Shown: positions 35,486 to 44,599, counted from the stretch's first letter. The stretch: DNA of 64,000 bases from UBA6115 sp050953005 (GCA_050953005.1 JBMNLV010000014.1:1-64000); one strand, 5' to 3'. Program-made: numbers and translations. Notes: generated by a model not told the origin, from the sequence alone.

Positions 35486-36223
35486 CTATTGCCACTCCAG
35501 CGCCCGCATGGCCTGGCGCAGGCTCATGCCCGGCCGCAGGCGCGCGTCATACAGCAGGTTCAGCAACTGCCAGTCAAGCCCGCTCAGCTGCTGGGTGGCA
35601 GTCCATGCCTGATAAAGGATGCTGTCCGGCTGGTCGTCCAGGTCATTGGCCAGGCCCAGGGCGCCGGTCAGTTCCTCCATGAGCAGATGGTTGCGCTCCC
35701 GCTGGCTGGTCACATCGGTAGCAACCAGCACCCGCGCCTTATATATCTGCCATGCGCCGTCATACCAGAACGTGAAAAAACCCCAGTTGCCGTGGACATA
35801 ATTGTCATCCAGGGCAGGCAGATCCTTCAATGGGGCATAGTGGATGACCAGGTTGGCCGCATCCTCATCAGCCACGCGCGACACCGGCGGCAGGCCGCGC
35901 ACCCGGTGGCTGAGCTGGCTGATAAAGCCGTCCAGCGCCTGCCCGTCCCCGGGCGTCATGCTGCCATCGGCATACACCCGGATGGGGCTTGCCCACCGCC
36001 GCAGGACATTCGTGCCCCTGCTGTCGTACTCAGCGCGAAAGGCCGCCTGGGCAAAGGCCGTGCGCAAGGATTCCTCCTGCGCTGTCAAGGGGGCCCGCGC
36101 CGCGGGCGGCTGGAACAGCCTCGCCTCCAGCCCTAAAAATCCCAGCCAGGGCAAAGCCAGGCCGCACAGCAGCGCCAGCTTCAACAGCACGCTGCGCAGG
36201 ATGGAAGCGCGGCGTTTTTTCAT
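35486..36223 (-). CDS. DUF2927-containing membrane-anchored protein
   Basis: This 245-residue protein begins with a basic stretch and one membrane helix (about 10-31), followed by an extracytoplasmic DUF2927 domain whose signature LLMEELTGALGLANDLDDQPDS and closing LLYDARLRPGMS are clear. The HExxH-like zinc site of true metalloproteases is not visible (MEELT instead). ATG 36223 behind GGGAGGAG was chosen; the upstream ATGs in frame have no ribosome site. Function is unknown. Confidence 0.75.
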   Translation of the reverse strand: MKKRRASILRSVLLKLALLCGLALPWLGFLGLEARLFQPPAARAPLTAQEESLRTAFAQAAFRAEYDSRGTNVLRRWASPIRVYADGSMTPGDGQALDGFISQLSHRVRGLPPVSRVADEDAANLVIHYAPLKDLPALDDNYVHGNWGFFTFWYDGAWQIYKARVLVATDVTSQRERNHLLMEELTGALGLANDLDDQPDSILYQAWTATQQLSGLDWQLLNLLYDARLRPGMSLRQAMRALEWQ

Positions 36224-36273
36224 AAGCTCCTCCCGACCGGGCAGACTCATCAGCATCATACTACCCGGATTAT

Positions 36274-36320
36274 ACCCATCCCCGCCCGGAGATATACACC
36301 CATCCTCGCCCGGAGATATG
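36274..36320. repeat. Two-copy 24-bp tandem repeat
   Basis: ACCCATCCCCGCCCGGAGATA and ACCCATCCTCGCCCGGAGATA follow each other with a 24-base period in the gap between the divergent DUF2927 and DUF1934 genes. They differ at one position over the core and could be a repeated operator. Confidence 0.5.
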
Positions 36321-36398
36321 CAGCCGTCTTTTTTTCATCCTCCGGGTATGCTATACTTAATATGGGAGTTTATCTCAACCCGTCAGGAGGTGCAGCCC

Positions 36399-36845
36399 AT
36401 GAAAACAAAACCGGTCAGGCTGACAGTCATCGGTACGGCTTATAACCGCCAGCAGGAGGAAGAGGCCATGCACATGACCACCTTCGGCACGCTCTCGGGC
36501 AATTCCAAGGAGTGGAAGCTTCGCTATACCGAGCGGCGCACCGATTCCAATGAGAAACACGACATCACCATGACCATGGGCGATGGCATGGTCACCGTGG
36601 CGCGCAAAGGCGCCTTTGCCAGCGACCTGGTCTTCCGCCAGGGACACCGCTTTGAGGGCAACTACCACACTCCCTATGGGGATTTAAGCATGGGCATCTA
36701 CCCCACCCGGGTGGATTATTCAGTCAACCCCGAAGGCGATGGCGCGGTCAGCCTGCGCTACCAGCTGGACATCCAGGGCCGTTATGCCTCGGTGCACAAT
36801 CTGGACATCGCCTTTGAAACCAATAAAAAAGCCCGCCGGACTTGA
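36399..36845 (+). CDS. DUF1934-containing beta-barrel protein
   Basis: This 148-residue small cytosolic protein has the DUF1934 calycin-like pattern: KPVRLTVIGTAY, WKLRYTERRTDSN, KHDITMTMGDGMVTVARKG, a GNYHTPYGDLSMGIYP core and DYSVNPEGDGAVSLRYQLDIQG. The family is common in Firmicutes with no firm function. ATG 36399 behind CAGGAGG was chosen; a longer frame is antisense to the DUF2927 gene. It opens a rightward run ending with Ppx. Confidence 0.83.
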   Translation: MKTKPVRLTVIGTAYNRQQEEEAMHMTTFGTLSGNSKEWKLRYTERRTDSNEKHDITMTMGDGMVTVARKGAFASDLVFRQGHRFEGNYHTPYGDLSMGIYPTRVDYSVNPEGDGAVSLRYQLDIQGRYASVHNLDIAFETNKKARRT

Positions 36846-37320
36846 CGGCGCCGCGCTGGAGCTGAAGGCCCTGATCGGCCAGGCCGGTTTTGCGCGGCGG
36901 GACCGCGCGGCCCGCGCCCTGTTTGTCAGCGACTATCCGCGCCATATCAGCCGGACAGACGCGCAATCACTGGCAGACCAGCTCGCTTCACAGGGCTGGA
37001 CGGTGGTGCTGTCCGGCGGCCTGGCCTGTCTGGACTGGTCCTTTGACAGGTACCGCGCCTTTTTTGAGGAGCTGGCCGCAAGCCCGCCCGGCCCGGAGGA
37101 ATGCGGCCTGGCGCGCATCCTGCGCCGGCACCCCGGCGCCTTTTGTCCCGGTATGACCAGGCAGGCGCGGTCTGCCCTGCTCATGTGGGACGCGGGCGCG
37201 CAATCCGACCTGCGCACACGCGCCGGCGCGGCGCTGGCTGTCAGCCTGCGCCGCGGGGAGGCGGTGCCCGCTTTTTACTCCACGCTGCTCGATCGCCCTG
37301 TGGTCCGCGCCGCGGACTGA
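36814..37320 (+). CDS. Hypothetical protein
   Basis: About 168 residues, of no family I recognise. The reading frame is open from within the DUF1934 gene; TTG 36814 (just before its stop) would give coupled translation, though no clear ribosome site is seen and the true start may differ. The protein is arginine/alanine-rich with an ALFVSDYPRHISRTDAQSL segment and WTVVLSGGLACLDWSFDRYR. No membrane segment is visible. It fills the gap between the DUF1934 and MBL genes, so it probably is translated. Confidence 0.5.
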   Translation: MKPIKKPAGLDGAALELKALIGQAGFARRDRAARALFVSDYPRHISRTDAQSLADQLASQGWTVVLSGGLACLDWSFDRYRAFFEELAASPPGPEECGLARILRRHPGAFCPGMTRQARSALLMWDAGAQSDLRTRAGAALAVSLRRGEAVPAFYSTLLDRPVVRAAD

Positions 37321-37336
37321 CTCAAAGGAGGCCCAT

Positions 37337-37981
37337 ATGCTGATCTATTACCATGGCCACGCGGAGTTCCTGGTGGAACTGGCCGATGGCCGCCGTATCC
37401 TGTTTGACCCCTTCCCCGCCTATGTGAACTTCCCGTTTCACCGGGTCAAGGCGGACGTGGTCAGCGTTTCCCACCAGCATTCCGACCACAATCATCTGGA
37501 CAAGGTGGAAGGCAAGCCTCTGGTGGTGGACACCGGGGGCATCCATGAGCCGATGCCCGGTATCCGCCTGACCGGCGTCAGCGCCTTTCATGATGACCAT
37601 GGCGGCAGCCTGCGCGGCATCAGCCTGTGCATGATTCTGCAAGCCGAGGGGTTGAAGATCACCCACCTGGGCGACCTGGGCATGGTGCCGGACGAGGCCC
37701 TGCGACGGCAGCTCTTTATGCCTGACATCCTGCTCATTCCCGTGGGCGGCACCTACACCCTGGACGCCCGCGCGGCCCGGCAGACGGTGGACGCGCTGCA
37801 GCCGCGCATCGTCATCCCCATGCACTACCGCACTGAGCAGGGCGGCCTTGAGAACCTGACCACGCTGGCGCCCTTCCTGGAAGCCATGGCGCCCGCCAGG
37901 GCCAGCGCGCAGCCGCTGCTGCGGGTCACGCGGGAGGACCTCTCCCAGCAGCCGCGCCTGGTCGAGCTGCTCGTGCGCTGA
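37337..37981 (+). CDS. MBL-fold metal-dependent hydrolase
   Basis: This 214-residue metallo-beta-lactamase-fold protein of the UPF0173/UlaG-like type starts LIYYHGHAEFLVE and keeps metal site VSVSHQHSDHNHLD (HxHxDH), a second His in GVSAFHDDHGG, the aspartate in THLGDLG and a closing IPMHYRTEQ. Family members act as lactonases or phosphodiesterases; the substrate is unknown. ATG 37337 behind AAAGGAGG. It is 3 bases from the DivIC-like gene. Confidence 0.87.
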   Translation: MLIYYHGHAEFLVELADGRRILFDPFPAYVNFPFHRVKADVVSVSHQHSDHNHLDKVEGKPLVVDTGGIHEPMPGIRLTGVSAFHDDHGGSLRGISLCMILQAEGLKITHLGDLGMVPDEALRRQLFMPDILLIPVGGTYTLDARAARQTVDALQPRIVIPMHYRTEQGGLENLTTLAPFLEAMAPARASAQPLLRVTREDLSQQPRLVELLVR

Positions 37982-37984
37982 GCC

Positions 37985-38371
37985 GTGCAGTACCGGGAAG
38001 CGCCACAGCGGCGCACAAGCAAAAAAGGCAGGCGCAGCCTCAGACAGCTGAGCCAGAAGACCATGCCCTGGTATTATCTGGTAATTATCTGCTGTACGCT
38101 GATCCTTATGGGCTGGCTGGTGGCCCAGCGCGTGGAGGGCGATAACCGGCGCCTGCGCGTGATCCTCAGCCGGGCGGAGGACCAGGTGTTTGACAAGGAG
38201 CGCGAGGTGCTGCGCCTGTCTGAACAGGTGCGCCTGGCCTCCACCGACCAGTTCATCGCCAATGAGGCGCGTACCAAATACGGCTACCTCTTCCCGGGCG
38301 AGATCCGCTTTGTGGTTCTCAACCCCGAGGTGCTGGGCCTGCCGCCCCGGACGGATGCCCCGGTAGAATAA
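37985..38371 (+). CDS. Septum formation initiator, DivIC/FtsB-like
   Basis: This 128-residue bitopic protein has a basic cytoplasmic N-terminus, one membrane helix (about 28-47), a short coiled coil (EGDNRRLRVILSRAEDQVF... about 50-85) and the family's closing IANEARTKYGYLFPGEIRFVVL. DivIC works with FtsL and DivIB in the divisome. GTG at 37985 is the only sensible start; its ribosome site is weak, and coupling to the upstream gene (3-base gap) is likely. Confidence 0.82.
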   Translation: MQYREAPQRRTSKKGRRSLRQLSQKTMPWYYLVIICCTLILMGWLVAQRVEGDNRRLRVILSRAEDQVFDKEREVLRLSEQVRLASTDQFIANEARTKYGYLFPGEIRFVVLNPEVLGLPPRTDAPVE

Positions 38372-38418
38372 AGACGGCTTCGTCCCCGCAGACGATTGAT
38401 AAAGGAAGGTGACTTTTC

Positions 38419-39351
38419 CTGAACCCTCCCCCGCGCCGCGCCGGGGTCATCGCCGTGGGCTCCAACTCCACGCGCATGATGACCGCCAACCTGGACCGTG
38501 GCCTCAGCCGGCCGCTCCGCCTGAGGGAGGAAACCCGGCTTTTCCTGGCCCTGGACAAAGGAAACGCGCTGTCCCGGGCAGCGGTGGACAAGCTGCTGGA
38601 CACCATTGAACACCAGAAGCGCTCTGCGGTCGAGGCCGGCGCGCAGGCTGTTTACCTGACGGCCACCTCCGCGGTGCGCGATGCCGCGCAGTCCGCGCAG
38701 CTGCGCCAGATGATCCGGGAGCATACCGGGCTTGATATGCGCATCATCTCCGGGCAGCAGGAGGCTGCCTGGTCTTTTTTGGGCGCGGCATTGCCCTTTG
38801 GGGGCGGCGAGGGCCTTGGCGTCATCGACATTGGCGGAGGCTCCACCGAGATCGCCCTGGGCAGCCGGGACAGCCTGCGGACCGCCTTCAGCCTGCAGCT
38901 TGGCGCCTCACGCCTGTTTGCACAATGCCCCATTGATGATCCCTCCGGCATCTCGCCAGCCCTGGCCCTGGCCGGGCGCGTGATGGACGCCGCTGAAACA
39001 AAGCTGAACCAGCAGGCGGGCCGCTGGCTGCTGGTAGGCGGGACAGGCGCAGCGCTGGCGGGGCTGCTTAATGAGCGCCTCATGCCCGCCAGCCAGGCAA
39101 GCGATGAGCCCTTTGACCGCGGGCAGGCTGAAGCCACCCTGGAAAGGCTCGCCGGGCTAAGCCCGCGGCAGCGCGCGCGGCTGCCTGGCATGACGCCCGG
39201 GCGCGAGCATATCCTGCCCACCGGCCTGGCCATCCTGTGCGCGCTGATGGCGCGGCTGGATATTGCGCGCATGGCGGTCACCGCGCGTAACAACTGCGAC
39301 GGCTTTCTCTACGCCCTGGCGCGGTCAAACGGGTTTCCGGGGGAGGAATAG
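38419..39351 (+). CDS. Ppx/GppA exopolyphosphatase-family phosphatase, CTG start
   Basis: This 310-residue actin-fold phosphatase hydrolyses terminal phosphate of polyphosphate or pppGpp in characterised relatives. It has GVIAVGSNSTRMM as the first phosphate loop, TSAVRDAAQ, SGQQEAAWSFLGA and VIDIGGGSTEIALG. An in-frame stop lies at 38410-38412 and the first ATG/GTG (38455) would remove the first strand, so CTG 38419 behind AAGGAAGG is the likely start. It ends the rightward run begun at 36399. Confidence 0.85.
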   Translation: MNPPPRRAGVIAVGSNSTRMMTANLDRGLSRPLRLREETRLFLALDKGNALSRAAVDKLLDTIEHQKRSAVEAGAQAVYLTATSAVRDAAQSAQLRQMIREHTGLDMRIISGQQEAAWSFLGAALPFGGGEGLGVIDIGGGSTEIALGSRDSLRTAFSLQLGASRLFAQCPIDDPSGISPALALAGRVMDAAETKLNQQAGRWLLVGGTGAALAGLLNERLMPASQASDEPFDRGQAEATLERLAGLSPRQRARLPGMTPGREHILPTGLAILCALMARLDIARMAVTARNNCDGFLYALARSNGFPGEE

Positions 39352-39532
39352 CGCCGGTTGGTGATATGGAAACATCAACAGTAAGAAGGTCTTTATGATT
39401 TCCCAGTCATGAAATGATCGATATATGCACCTGTGCTAGCCAACAATTCTTAAAGCTTTACATCAGCATAAAGGTATAAAAACCCTGCCTCCTTCTCGTC
39501 TAACAGGCATCGTCCAGTAAGGAGGTTTTCTC

Positions 39533-41671
39533 ATGCGATACATGTCCCGATGCCTTCTGCTCCTGCTGGCGGCGCTGATGCTTATGCTGCCGCCCGGCCA
39601 AAGCCTTGCTGCCAGCCGCTCCCTGCCGATTGAGGAGGACTATGCATTTTTCTTGATGGGAGATGGTCAGGCCGCCTATTTGGGCACCATGCACGGCCTT
39701 TTGTTCCGCTACCGCGCAGGGGAAAGCCGGCTTGAACCCTTGCCTCTTTTAGAGGAGTACGGCAGAACAGACACGATTATGGGTATGTGCTGTATCAACG
39801 GTGGCGTATATTATATAGATTACGACACCAATGTGCTGCGCCTGATGTACGCAGAGAAAGAGGGTCTGCCCGAAACCATCGCCATCCCTGTCCAGGATGT
39901 AAAGGGCGGCCACAGCGGCAGCTACATCAAGCACATGGTACAAAACGGCGATGACCTGTGGCTGATGATGGACGCCCGCAACAATGACAGCTATGTGCTG
40001 TGCCGCTTTGACCTGAAGCAAAACAGCATGAAAGCCTTTGACAAAAGCCGGGGCTTGCATGGCTTTGCCCTGCTTCCGGATGGCCGGGCCGCGCTGGGCT
40101 TCAGCATGTACGAAAAAGAGAAGGTGTTTGGCCGCCTCTGCATCCTGGACACTGGCTCCGGCAAGGTGAGCCAGCAGGCGGATATCCCCGAGCGTCCGGA
40201 GGCCATGGCTTTTGATGAAGCCATGGGTTCTGTGCTGTATTTGAGCCAATCCAAGCTGTGGTCCTGGCCTTTGTCCAGCCAGCCCCGGGCGCTGCGCAAC
40301 ATGCCGGTCAACGGCAATGGCTGGAGCAACCCCGGCATCATCATGGAGGGCGGCCTGCTGAGCGTGCATGGAAACGGGCTTTTCCTGGCAGACCCTTTGG
40401 AGGTCAGCGCCGGCAGCCTGCGCATCCTTGGCGAATCTCCGGCCTTTGATTATTATGGCGGCAACTACGACATGTTCATGAACCTGCGGCCGGATGTGGA
40501 TTTGAGCTTCCAAACGCAGATAGACCCGAACCAGAGCGTCAGCACCGGGGAGTTGGGCCAGCGCATTAAAACCGGCATGCTGTCCTTTGATGTGATGCTG
40601 ATGGACGCCCAGCAATATGATTTTCCTGCCCTGGTTCAAAAAGGGTATTGCATGGATCTCAGCGGGGAGGAGGATTTGATGGCCGCCGTGCAGGCCATGC
40701 ATCCGTCCATCCAAGACCAGGTGATGATGGACGGCAGGCTGTACGCCATTCCCCTGCGGGTGGATGGGATGGACGTGCTGTGCTACTACGGAAAATTCTT
40801 ACAGGAAATCGGCATGACCCGCGCCGACCTGCCCCAAAGCTTTGAAGCGCTGATACAATGGGCGGGCAGTTGGCCGCGCGACGTGGGAGACCGGGCCCGG
40901 CCTTTGGAGGCGGTCAACCTGGCAGCTGTGTTGAAAGAGCGCTTCCTCACGCACTTTATCAATTACCGCTACAGCCAGCACGGCAGCCTGGATTTTACGG
41001 ATCCTGCTTTTATCAACGGCCTCCAGTTGATTGACAGCCATCGCATGCCCAAATATTCCGAACAAATGCCCTTTGTATTGAGCGATGGCAGCAGCGATCT
41101 GATGAGCGAGGACATCCTCGTGCTGTCGCTTACCGAAGGCGGCGCCAAGGTGCAGCCCGCGCGGCTGTTTGTATACTTCATCAACAGCCAGACAGAGAAC
41201 CCGGAGCTGGCTTTGGACTATGTGCGCACCGCTGTTCAACACATGAAGCCGGAATTCCGCGCCGCCCTGTACCCCAGCTGGGCGGAGCCGGTGGAGCATG
41301 CCAGTTATCCCCTTTGGCTGGAAGAGATGGCGCAGGAAGAGGCATTGCTGCGGTCAGCCGTTGCCAAAGAGGGGGCAACCGCAGCCGACCGCGATGCGCA
41401 GGCGCGCCTGGATGCCCACCTGGCCAAAGTTGAGGAACTGCGCCCCGGCTACCAATACAAAATCACCCAAAGCGAGTTATATTTCTACCAGCAGCAGGTG
41501 GCGCCGTACCTGTTCTTTCCCCCTGTCAACCTATTCACCAATTATGATGAGCCCGGCGGGGAGAGCATTGATAAGGATCTGCGCCGCTATATACAAGGTC
41601 AGCAAAGCGCCCAGGCCTTTGCCCAGTCCCTTCAGCAGAAAGCCCGGCTGATGGAAATGGAAGGGGAGTAG
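39533..41671 (+). CDS. Secreted propeller-like plus solute-binding-protein fusion
   Basis: This 712-residue exported protein has a signal peptide (about 1-27, cleavage near SLA-AS). Residues ~35-300 read as beta-propeller-type strands (repeated GxxxYLxxxxxxLWxWPL patterns). Residues ~320-620 resemble a family 1 solute-binding protein: FDVMLMDAQQYDFPALVQKGYCMDLS and MMDGRLYAIPLRVDGMDVLCYY. No lipobox cysteine or C-terminal anchor is seen. No transporter genes lie beside it. It is convergent with the ECF sigma/anti-sigma pair and separated from it by a shared terminator. Its role might be sensing or substrate capture; this is a guess. Confidence 0.7.
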   Translation: MRYMSRCLLLLLAALMLMLPPGQSLAASRSLPIEEDYAFFLMGDGQAAYLGTMHGLLFRYRAGESRLEPLPLLEEYGRTDTIMGMCCINGGVYYIDYDTNVLRLMYAEKEGLPETIAIPVQDVKGGHSGSYIKHMVQNGDDLWLMMDARNNDSYVLCRFDLKQNSMKAFDKSRGLHGFALLPDGRAALGFSMYEKEKVFGRLCILDTGSGKVSQQADIPERPEAMAFDEAMGSVLYLSQSKLWSWPLSSQPRALRNMPVNGNGWSNPGIIMEGGLLSVHGNGLFLADPLEVSAGSLRILGESPAFDYYGGNYDMFMNLRPDVDLSFQTQIDPNQSVSTGELGQRIKTGMLSFDVMLMDAQQYDFPALVQKGYCMDLSGEEDLMAAVQAMHPSIQDQVMMDGRLYAIPLRVDGMDVLCYYGKFLQEIGMTRADLPQSFEALIQWAGSWPRDVGDRARPLEAVNLAAVLKERFLTHFINYRYSQHGSLDFTDPAFINGLQLIDSHRMPKYSEQMPFVLSDGSSDLMSEDILVLSLTEGGAKVQPARLFVYFINSQTENPELALDYVRTAVQHMKPEFRAALYPSWAEPVEHASYPLWLEEMAQEEALLRSAVAKEGATAADRDAQARLDAHLAKVEELRPGYQYKITQSELYFYQQQVAPYLFFPPVNLFTNYDEPGGESIDKDLRRYIQGQQSAQAFAQSLQQKARLMEMEGE

Positions 41672-41698
41672 GCTTGATACTGAACAAATGATGATAAC

Positions 41699-41739
41699 GC
41701 GGGGGAACAAGCATTGGCATTGGCCGCTTGCTCCCCCGC
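41699..41739. terminator. Bidirectional terminator between convergent genes
   Basis: GCGGGGGAACAAGC pairs with GCTTGCTCCCCCGC with one bulge, over a ~13-base loop. It lies between the stops of the propeller fusion (41671) and the anti-sigma gene (41766). There is no long T-run on either side. Confidence 0.7.
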
Positions 41740-41765
41740 ACTATATTCATCCGCATTTGCATGCG

Positions 41766-42572
41766 CTATTCCCCCGGCTGCACCGTTACCTCCCAGTCCT
41801 CTTTCAGCCAGGTATCATGGGGTTCTTCCCGCAGCCACCGGCCGTCTCTGCTGATTTCCCAGTTGTTCAGCCGCAGGCGGACGGTATATTCCTTGCTGGT
41901 ATGCACTTGGGGAATTTGGAAATGGTACAGCAAACTGCCGTCCGGTTGGCTGCTGTAATCATACATGATTTCACAACCCTCCTGCAATTCGTCCCCAATC
42001 AGCGTTCCATGGGGCACCGCCTTGGCCAGAATGATTCTGGCGTCTTTCTTAATGGCCACATCCAAATAGCTTAAAGCGCCCTCCGGGGCCTGCTCCCCAA
42101 GGTGCCTGTTATATCCCGGAAACATGGTCAGTTCCGTGTCTTCGGGGATCAGCACGATGTTGGCGCCCTGTACCGGACGAATCCGAACGGTGCCATATAA
42201 GCTGTTGTTTTCATAGAAACGAGGGGCCTTTTCCTCTTTTGCCTCGCCCACATGGATGACCTCCAGCCATTCATACTGCACCTGGCCCAATACCTTGGTC
42301 TGCCGTATGTCCATGAGGGTGCCGGACTGCAGTTTGCCGGCCCACTCATCACCAAACATGCCCTGAATCCAGCTGATTGTGGCTGGCCAGTTGATTGCCA
42401 GCGCCGTTCCCAGCACCGCCACCAGGGCAAAAGCCACAATCATGGCGCGGGTCTTGATGCGCCGGGGCCTGAGCCGGGCTTTGGACAGCACCTGCCGGAT
42501 ATGTTCTTCCGTAGCTCTCACGCCGCTGAGGCGGCGGTCCACTGCGGTTTTCAGATTGTATTTATTCTTCAT
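41766..42572 (-). CDS. Anti-sigma-factor-like membrane protein
   Basis: This 268-residue protein has a basic N-terminal cytoplasmic part (KNKYNLKTAVDRRLSGVRATEEHIRQVL..., about 1-45), one membrane helix (about 46-65) and a ~200-residue extracytoplasmic domain rich in beta strands. This is the layout of Firmicute anti-ECF sigma proteins, although I see no classical zinc HxxxCxxC motif. It starts inside the sigma gene's end (11-base overlap), with GGAGGGG before ATG 42572, so it is coupled to it. It presumably holds the sigma factor at the membrane until a surface signal arrives. Confidence 0.75.
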   Translation of the reverse strand: MKNKYNLKTAVDRRLSGVRATEEHIRQVLSKARLRPRRIKTRAMIVAFALVAVLGTALAINWPATISWIQGMFGDEWAGKLQSGTLMDIRQTKVLGQVQYEWLEVIHVGEAKEEKAPRFYENNSLYGTVRIRPVQGANIVLIPEDTELTMFPGYNRHLGEQAPEGALSYLDVAIKKDARIILAKAVPHGTLIGDELQEGCEIMYDYSSQPDGSLLYHFQIPQVHTSKEYTVRLRLNNWEISRDGRWLREEPHDTWLKEDWEVTVQPGE

Positions 42573-43104
42573 GAAACCACCCCTCCAATTCAATCCTCAG
42601 AATGCTGTGGGCTTTTTTCAGCCTTTTGTACACTGCGGGCACGCTGATGGACAGCGCCCTCGCCGCCTCGGCAGCGGACAGGTTGGAATAATACACCAAT
42701 AACACGGTCTTCCGCAGCTTCATCGGCAGGGCCAGCACGCTGTTGATCAGGGTGTCATCCGCCTCCACCGGCGGCACGGAGAGCTCGGGCAAATCTTCCA
42801 AACGGATGGAACGGCTCACGCGTCGGCACCAGGCGGAGCGGCGGATGTCCTTGCAGGTGTTGATGGCGATGCGGGTCAGCCAGGTGTAAACGCTGCTGTC
42901 GCCCCTGAAGCGCCCATAGGAGCGGCAAGCTTTCAAAAAGGTATCCTGCATGGCGTCTTCCGCCAGGTGATAGTCCTGAAGGATCATTAAGCAAAGCCGC
43001 AGGATGCTGTCCGCGTGCTGGCGCATAAGCCCTTCAATGATCTGTTCAACGGGCTCTTCCCTGGTTTGCGCCATGGTCGGTTTTGACAAGTGTGATCGGG
43101 TCAC
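42562..43104 (-). CDS. ECF-type RNA polymerase sigma factor
   Basis: This protein of about 180 residues has sigma-70 region 2 (LRLCLMILQDYHLAEDAMQDTFLKACRSYGRFRGDSSVYTWL) and region 4 with a helix-turn-helix (LSAAEAARALSISVPAVYKRLKKAHSIL). Start choice: GTG 43104 lies 5 bases after AGGAGG, whereas GTG 43110 abuts that box. It is followed by its probable anti-sigma partner. The target regulon is not visible; the neighbouring secreted fusion is one candidate. Confidence 0.88.
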   Translation of the reverse strand: MTRSHLSKPTMAQTREEPVEQIIEGLMRQHADSILRLCLMILQDYHLAEDAMQDTFLKACRSYGRFRGDSSVYTWLTRIAINTCKDIRRSAWCRRVSRSIRLEDLPELSVPPVEADDTLINSVLALPMKLRKTVLLVYYSNLSAAEAARALSISVPAVYKRLKKAHSILRIELEGWFHEE

Positions 43105-43194
43105 CGGCACCTCCTGCCTGTTAGACGGGATTAGGAGCAGTTTTTGTACAGTCTGGCATTACATTTACAAATTCAAATCATCATCCTCGCCCTG

Positions 43195-43737
43195 TTATAA
43201 ACTGATGTCGGCAACCGACAGAGTGAAGCGGCTGATGATTTCATCCAGCAATTTCCTGTTCCAGATCTTATCCAGCCATTCGCCGGGAACGCTGTTGTAA
43301 TACGCTCCGGACAAAGCGCCGGCCAATGCCGCGACAGTATCGGTATCATCCGCCGCTTTTTTTACTGATTTTGTCCTGTAATAATCCCTGAAATTCCTCA
43401 GCATGGAAAACTTGGCGGCTTGATCCATGAACATGCCCATATAAGCGGTATCAGGTTCCCATATATAATCCTGAAAGTTGAAACCGTAAAAATACCCGTT
43501 GTCTGCGATTTTAAATATTCTTCCGTCTTCGCAAACATAATAGACAGCGGCATCCGTCCCGGGCGCGGCCAAGCCGGGATTCTCGCTCAGGATTCTTTGT
43601 TCCTCTTCATTGATCAGCCTGATGCTGTGAAGTTCCGCTTCACTGAGTTCATTTCCTCTCCTGGAATCAACCGCCGTCAAGGGCGGCAACCCATTCTCCG
43701 GTTTTTTACCGCTTGATCCAGCGTTGATCCGAGCCAT
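43195..43737 (-). pseudogene. Truncated ADP-ribosylglycohydrolase-like protein
   Basis: This 180-residue protein's C-terminal part (AADDTDTVAALAGALSGAYYNSVPGEWLDKI) is the metal-binding end of ADP-ribosylglycohydrolases (GxDxDTxAxxxGxxxGA). The N-terminal metal motif and about half of the usual ~300-residue fold are absent. The preceding segment (EEEQRILSENPGLAAPGTDAAVYYVCEDG) is of unknown origin. ATG 43737 has only a weak ribosome site. It is either a truncated gene or a reduced variant; I favour a remnant. Confidence 0.5.
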
Positions 43738-43777
43738 TTTTTTCGACTGTTCCCTTCTTTTGTTTTCCGCAGGCGGC

Positions 43778-44599
43778 TCACACATTGCCCACCAGCACGT
43801 GGCGCAGGTATTGTTTTGCGATCTCCGCCAGGCCAAACAGGGCCCGCCTGTCTGTAGGCGCCCCGGACGCCTGATAGCGGGGGAAATAACGGCTCAGGTG
43901 CAGGGGGATGTCCCGCCCCACCTCTGCCAGCCACCGGGCCAGGGCGTCTATTTCCTCCGGGCTGTCGTTTTGCCCGGGTACCACCAGGGTGGTGACTTCC
44001 ACATGGCTGGTTTGGCAGGCGGCCCGGATGAAGGCCTTCACCGTTTCCAGGTCTCCGCCCAGGCGCCGGTACCAGGCCTCAGTGAAGCCCTTGAGGTCGA
44101 TGTTGAAAGCATCCACCTTTTTCATCGTATCGCCCGCTGCCTGGAGGCGGAAATTTCCGTTGGTGACCACCACGGTCTTCAGCCCCGCTTCCCTGAGGAT
44201 GTCCGCGCAGTCCGCGATAAATTCCAGGTTCAGCATCGGCTCGTTGTAGGTGAAAGCCAGGCCGATGTTGCCCCGGGGCGCAAGCTCCTTCGCCAGGTCG
44301 CACAGCTCCTGGGGGTTAAATTCCCGCCAGGGGTTTTCATCCGCCCCCGCCCGGGCGATGGCGTGGTTTTGACAGAAATAGCAGTTCATGTTGCAGCCGA
44401 AGCTGCCCGCGGACAGAATCAGGCTGCCGGGGTAATACCTTGCCAGGGGTTTTTTTTCCACAGGGTCAAGGGCCAGGGAAGTCAGCCTTCCATAGCCCAG
44501 GGGCCTGGACACCCCCTCCCGCATCACCCGCGCCCGGCAAAACCCCGCCTGACCTTCGGACAGGCTGCAGCGCCGCGGGCAAAGCCCGCACACGCTCAT
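43778..44599 (-). CDS. amrS: AmmeMemoRadiSam system radical SAM enzyme
   Basis: This 273-residue radical SAM protein starts CGLCPRRCSLSEGQAGFCRAR, the cysteine-rich opening typical of this group, followed by GSFGCNMNCYFCQNHAIA with the CxxxCxxC site (about 69-76), FTYNEPMLNLEF and VVVTNGNF. It is always found with AMMECR1 and Memo-like partners, as here; the reaction is not established. Its start overlaps the AMMECR1 stop by 4 bases (ATGA). Confidence 0.9.
   Translation of the reverse strand: MSVCGLCPRRCSLSEGQAGFCRARVMREGVSRPLGYGRLTSLALDPVEKKPLARYYPGSLILSAGSFGCNMNCYFCQNHAIARAGADENPWREFNPQELCDLAKELAPRGNIGLAFTYNEPMLNLEFIADCADILREAGLKTVVVTNGNFRLQAAGDTMKKVDAFNIDLKGFTEAWYRRLGGDLETVKAFIRAACQTSHVEVTTLVVPGQNDSPEEIDALARWLAEVGRDIPLHLSRYFPRYQASGAPTDRRALFGLAEIAKQYLRHVLVGNV

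Noticed and set aside
34228..36136. Long rightward frames at 34228-35037 and 35438-36136
   Set aside because: They are antisense to the nucleoside hydrolase and DUF2927 genes and consist of shadow composition (Arg/Gln/His-rich).
42379..42702. Rightward frames opposite the sigma/anti-sigma overlap
   Set aside because: Antisense to recognised genes, with no start signal.
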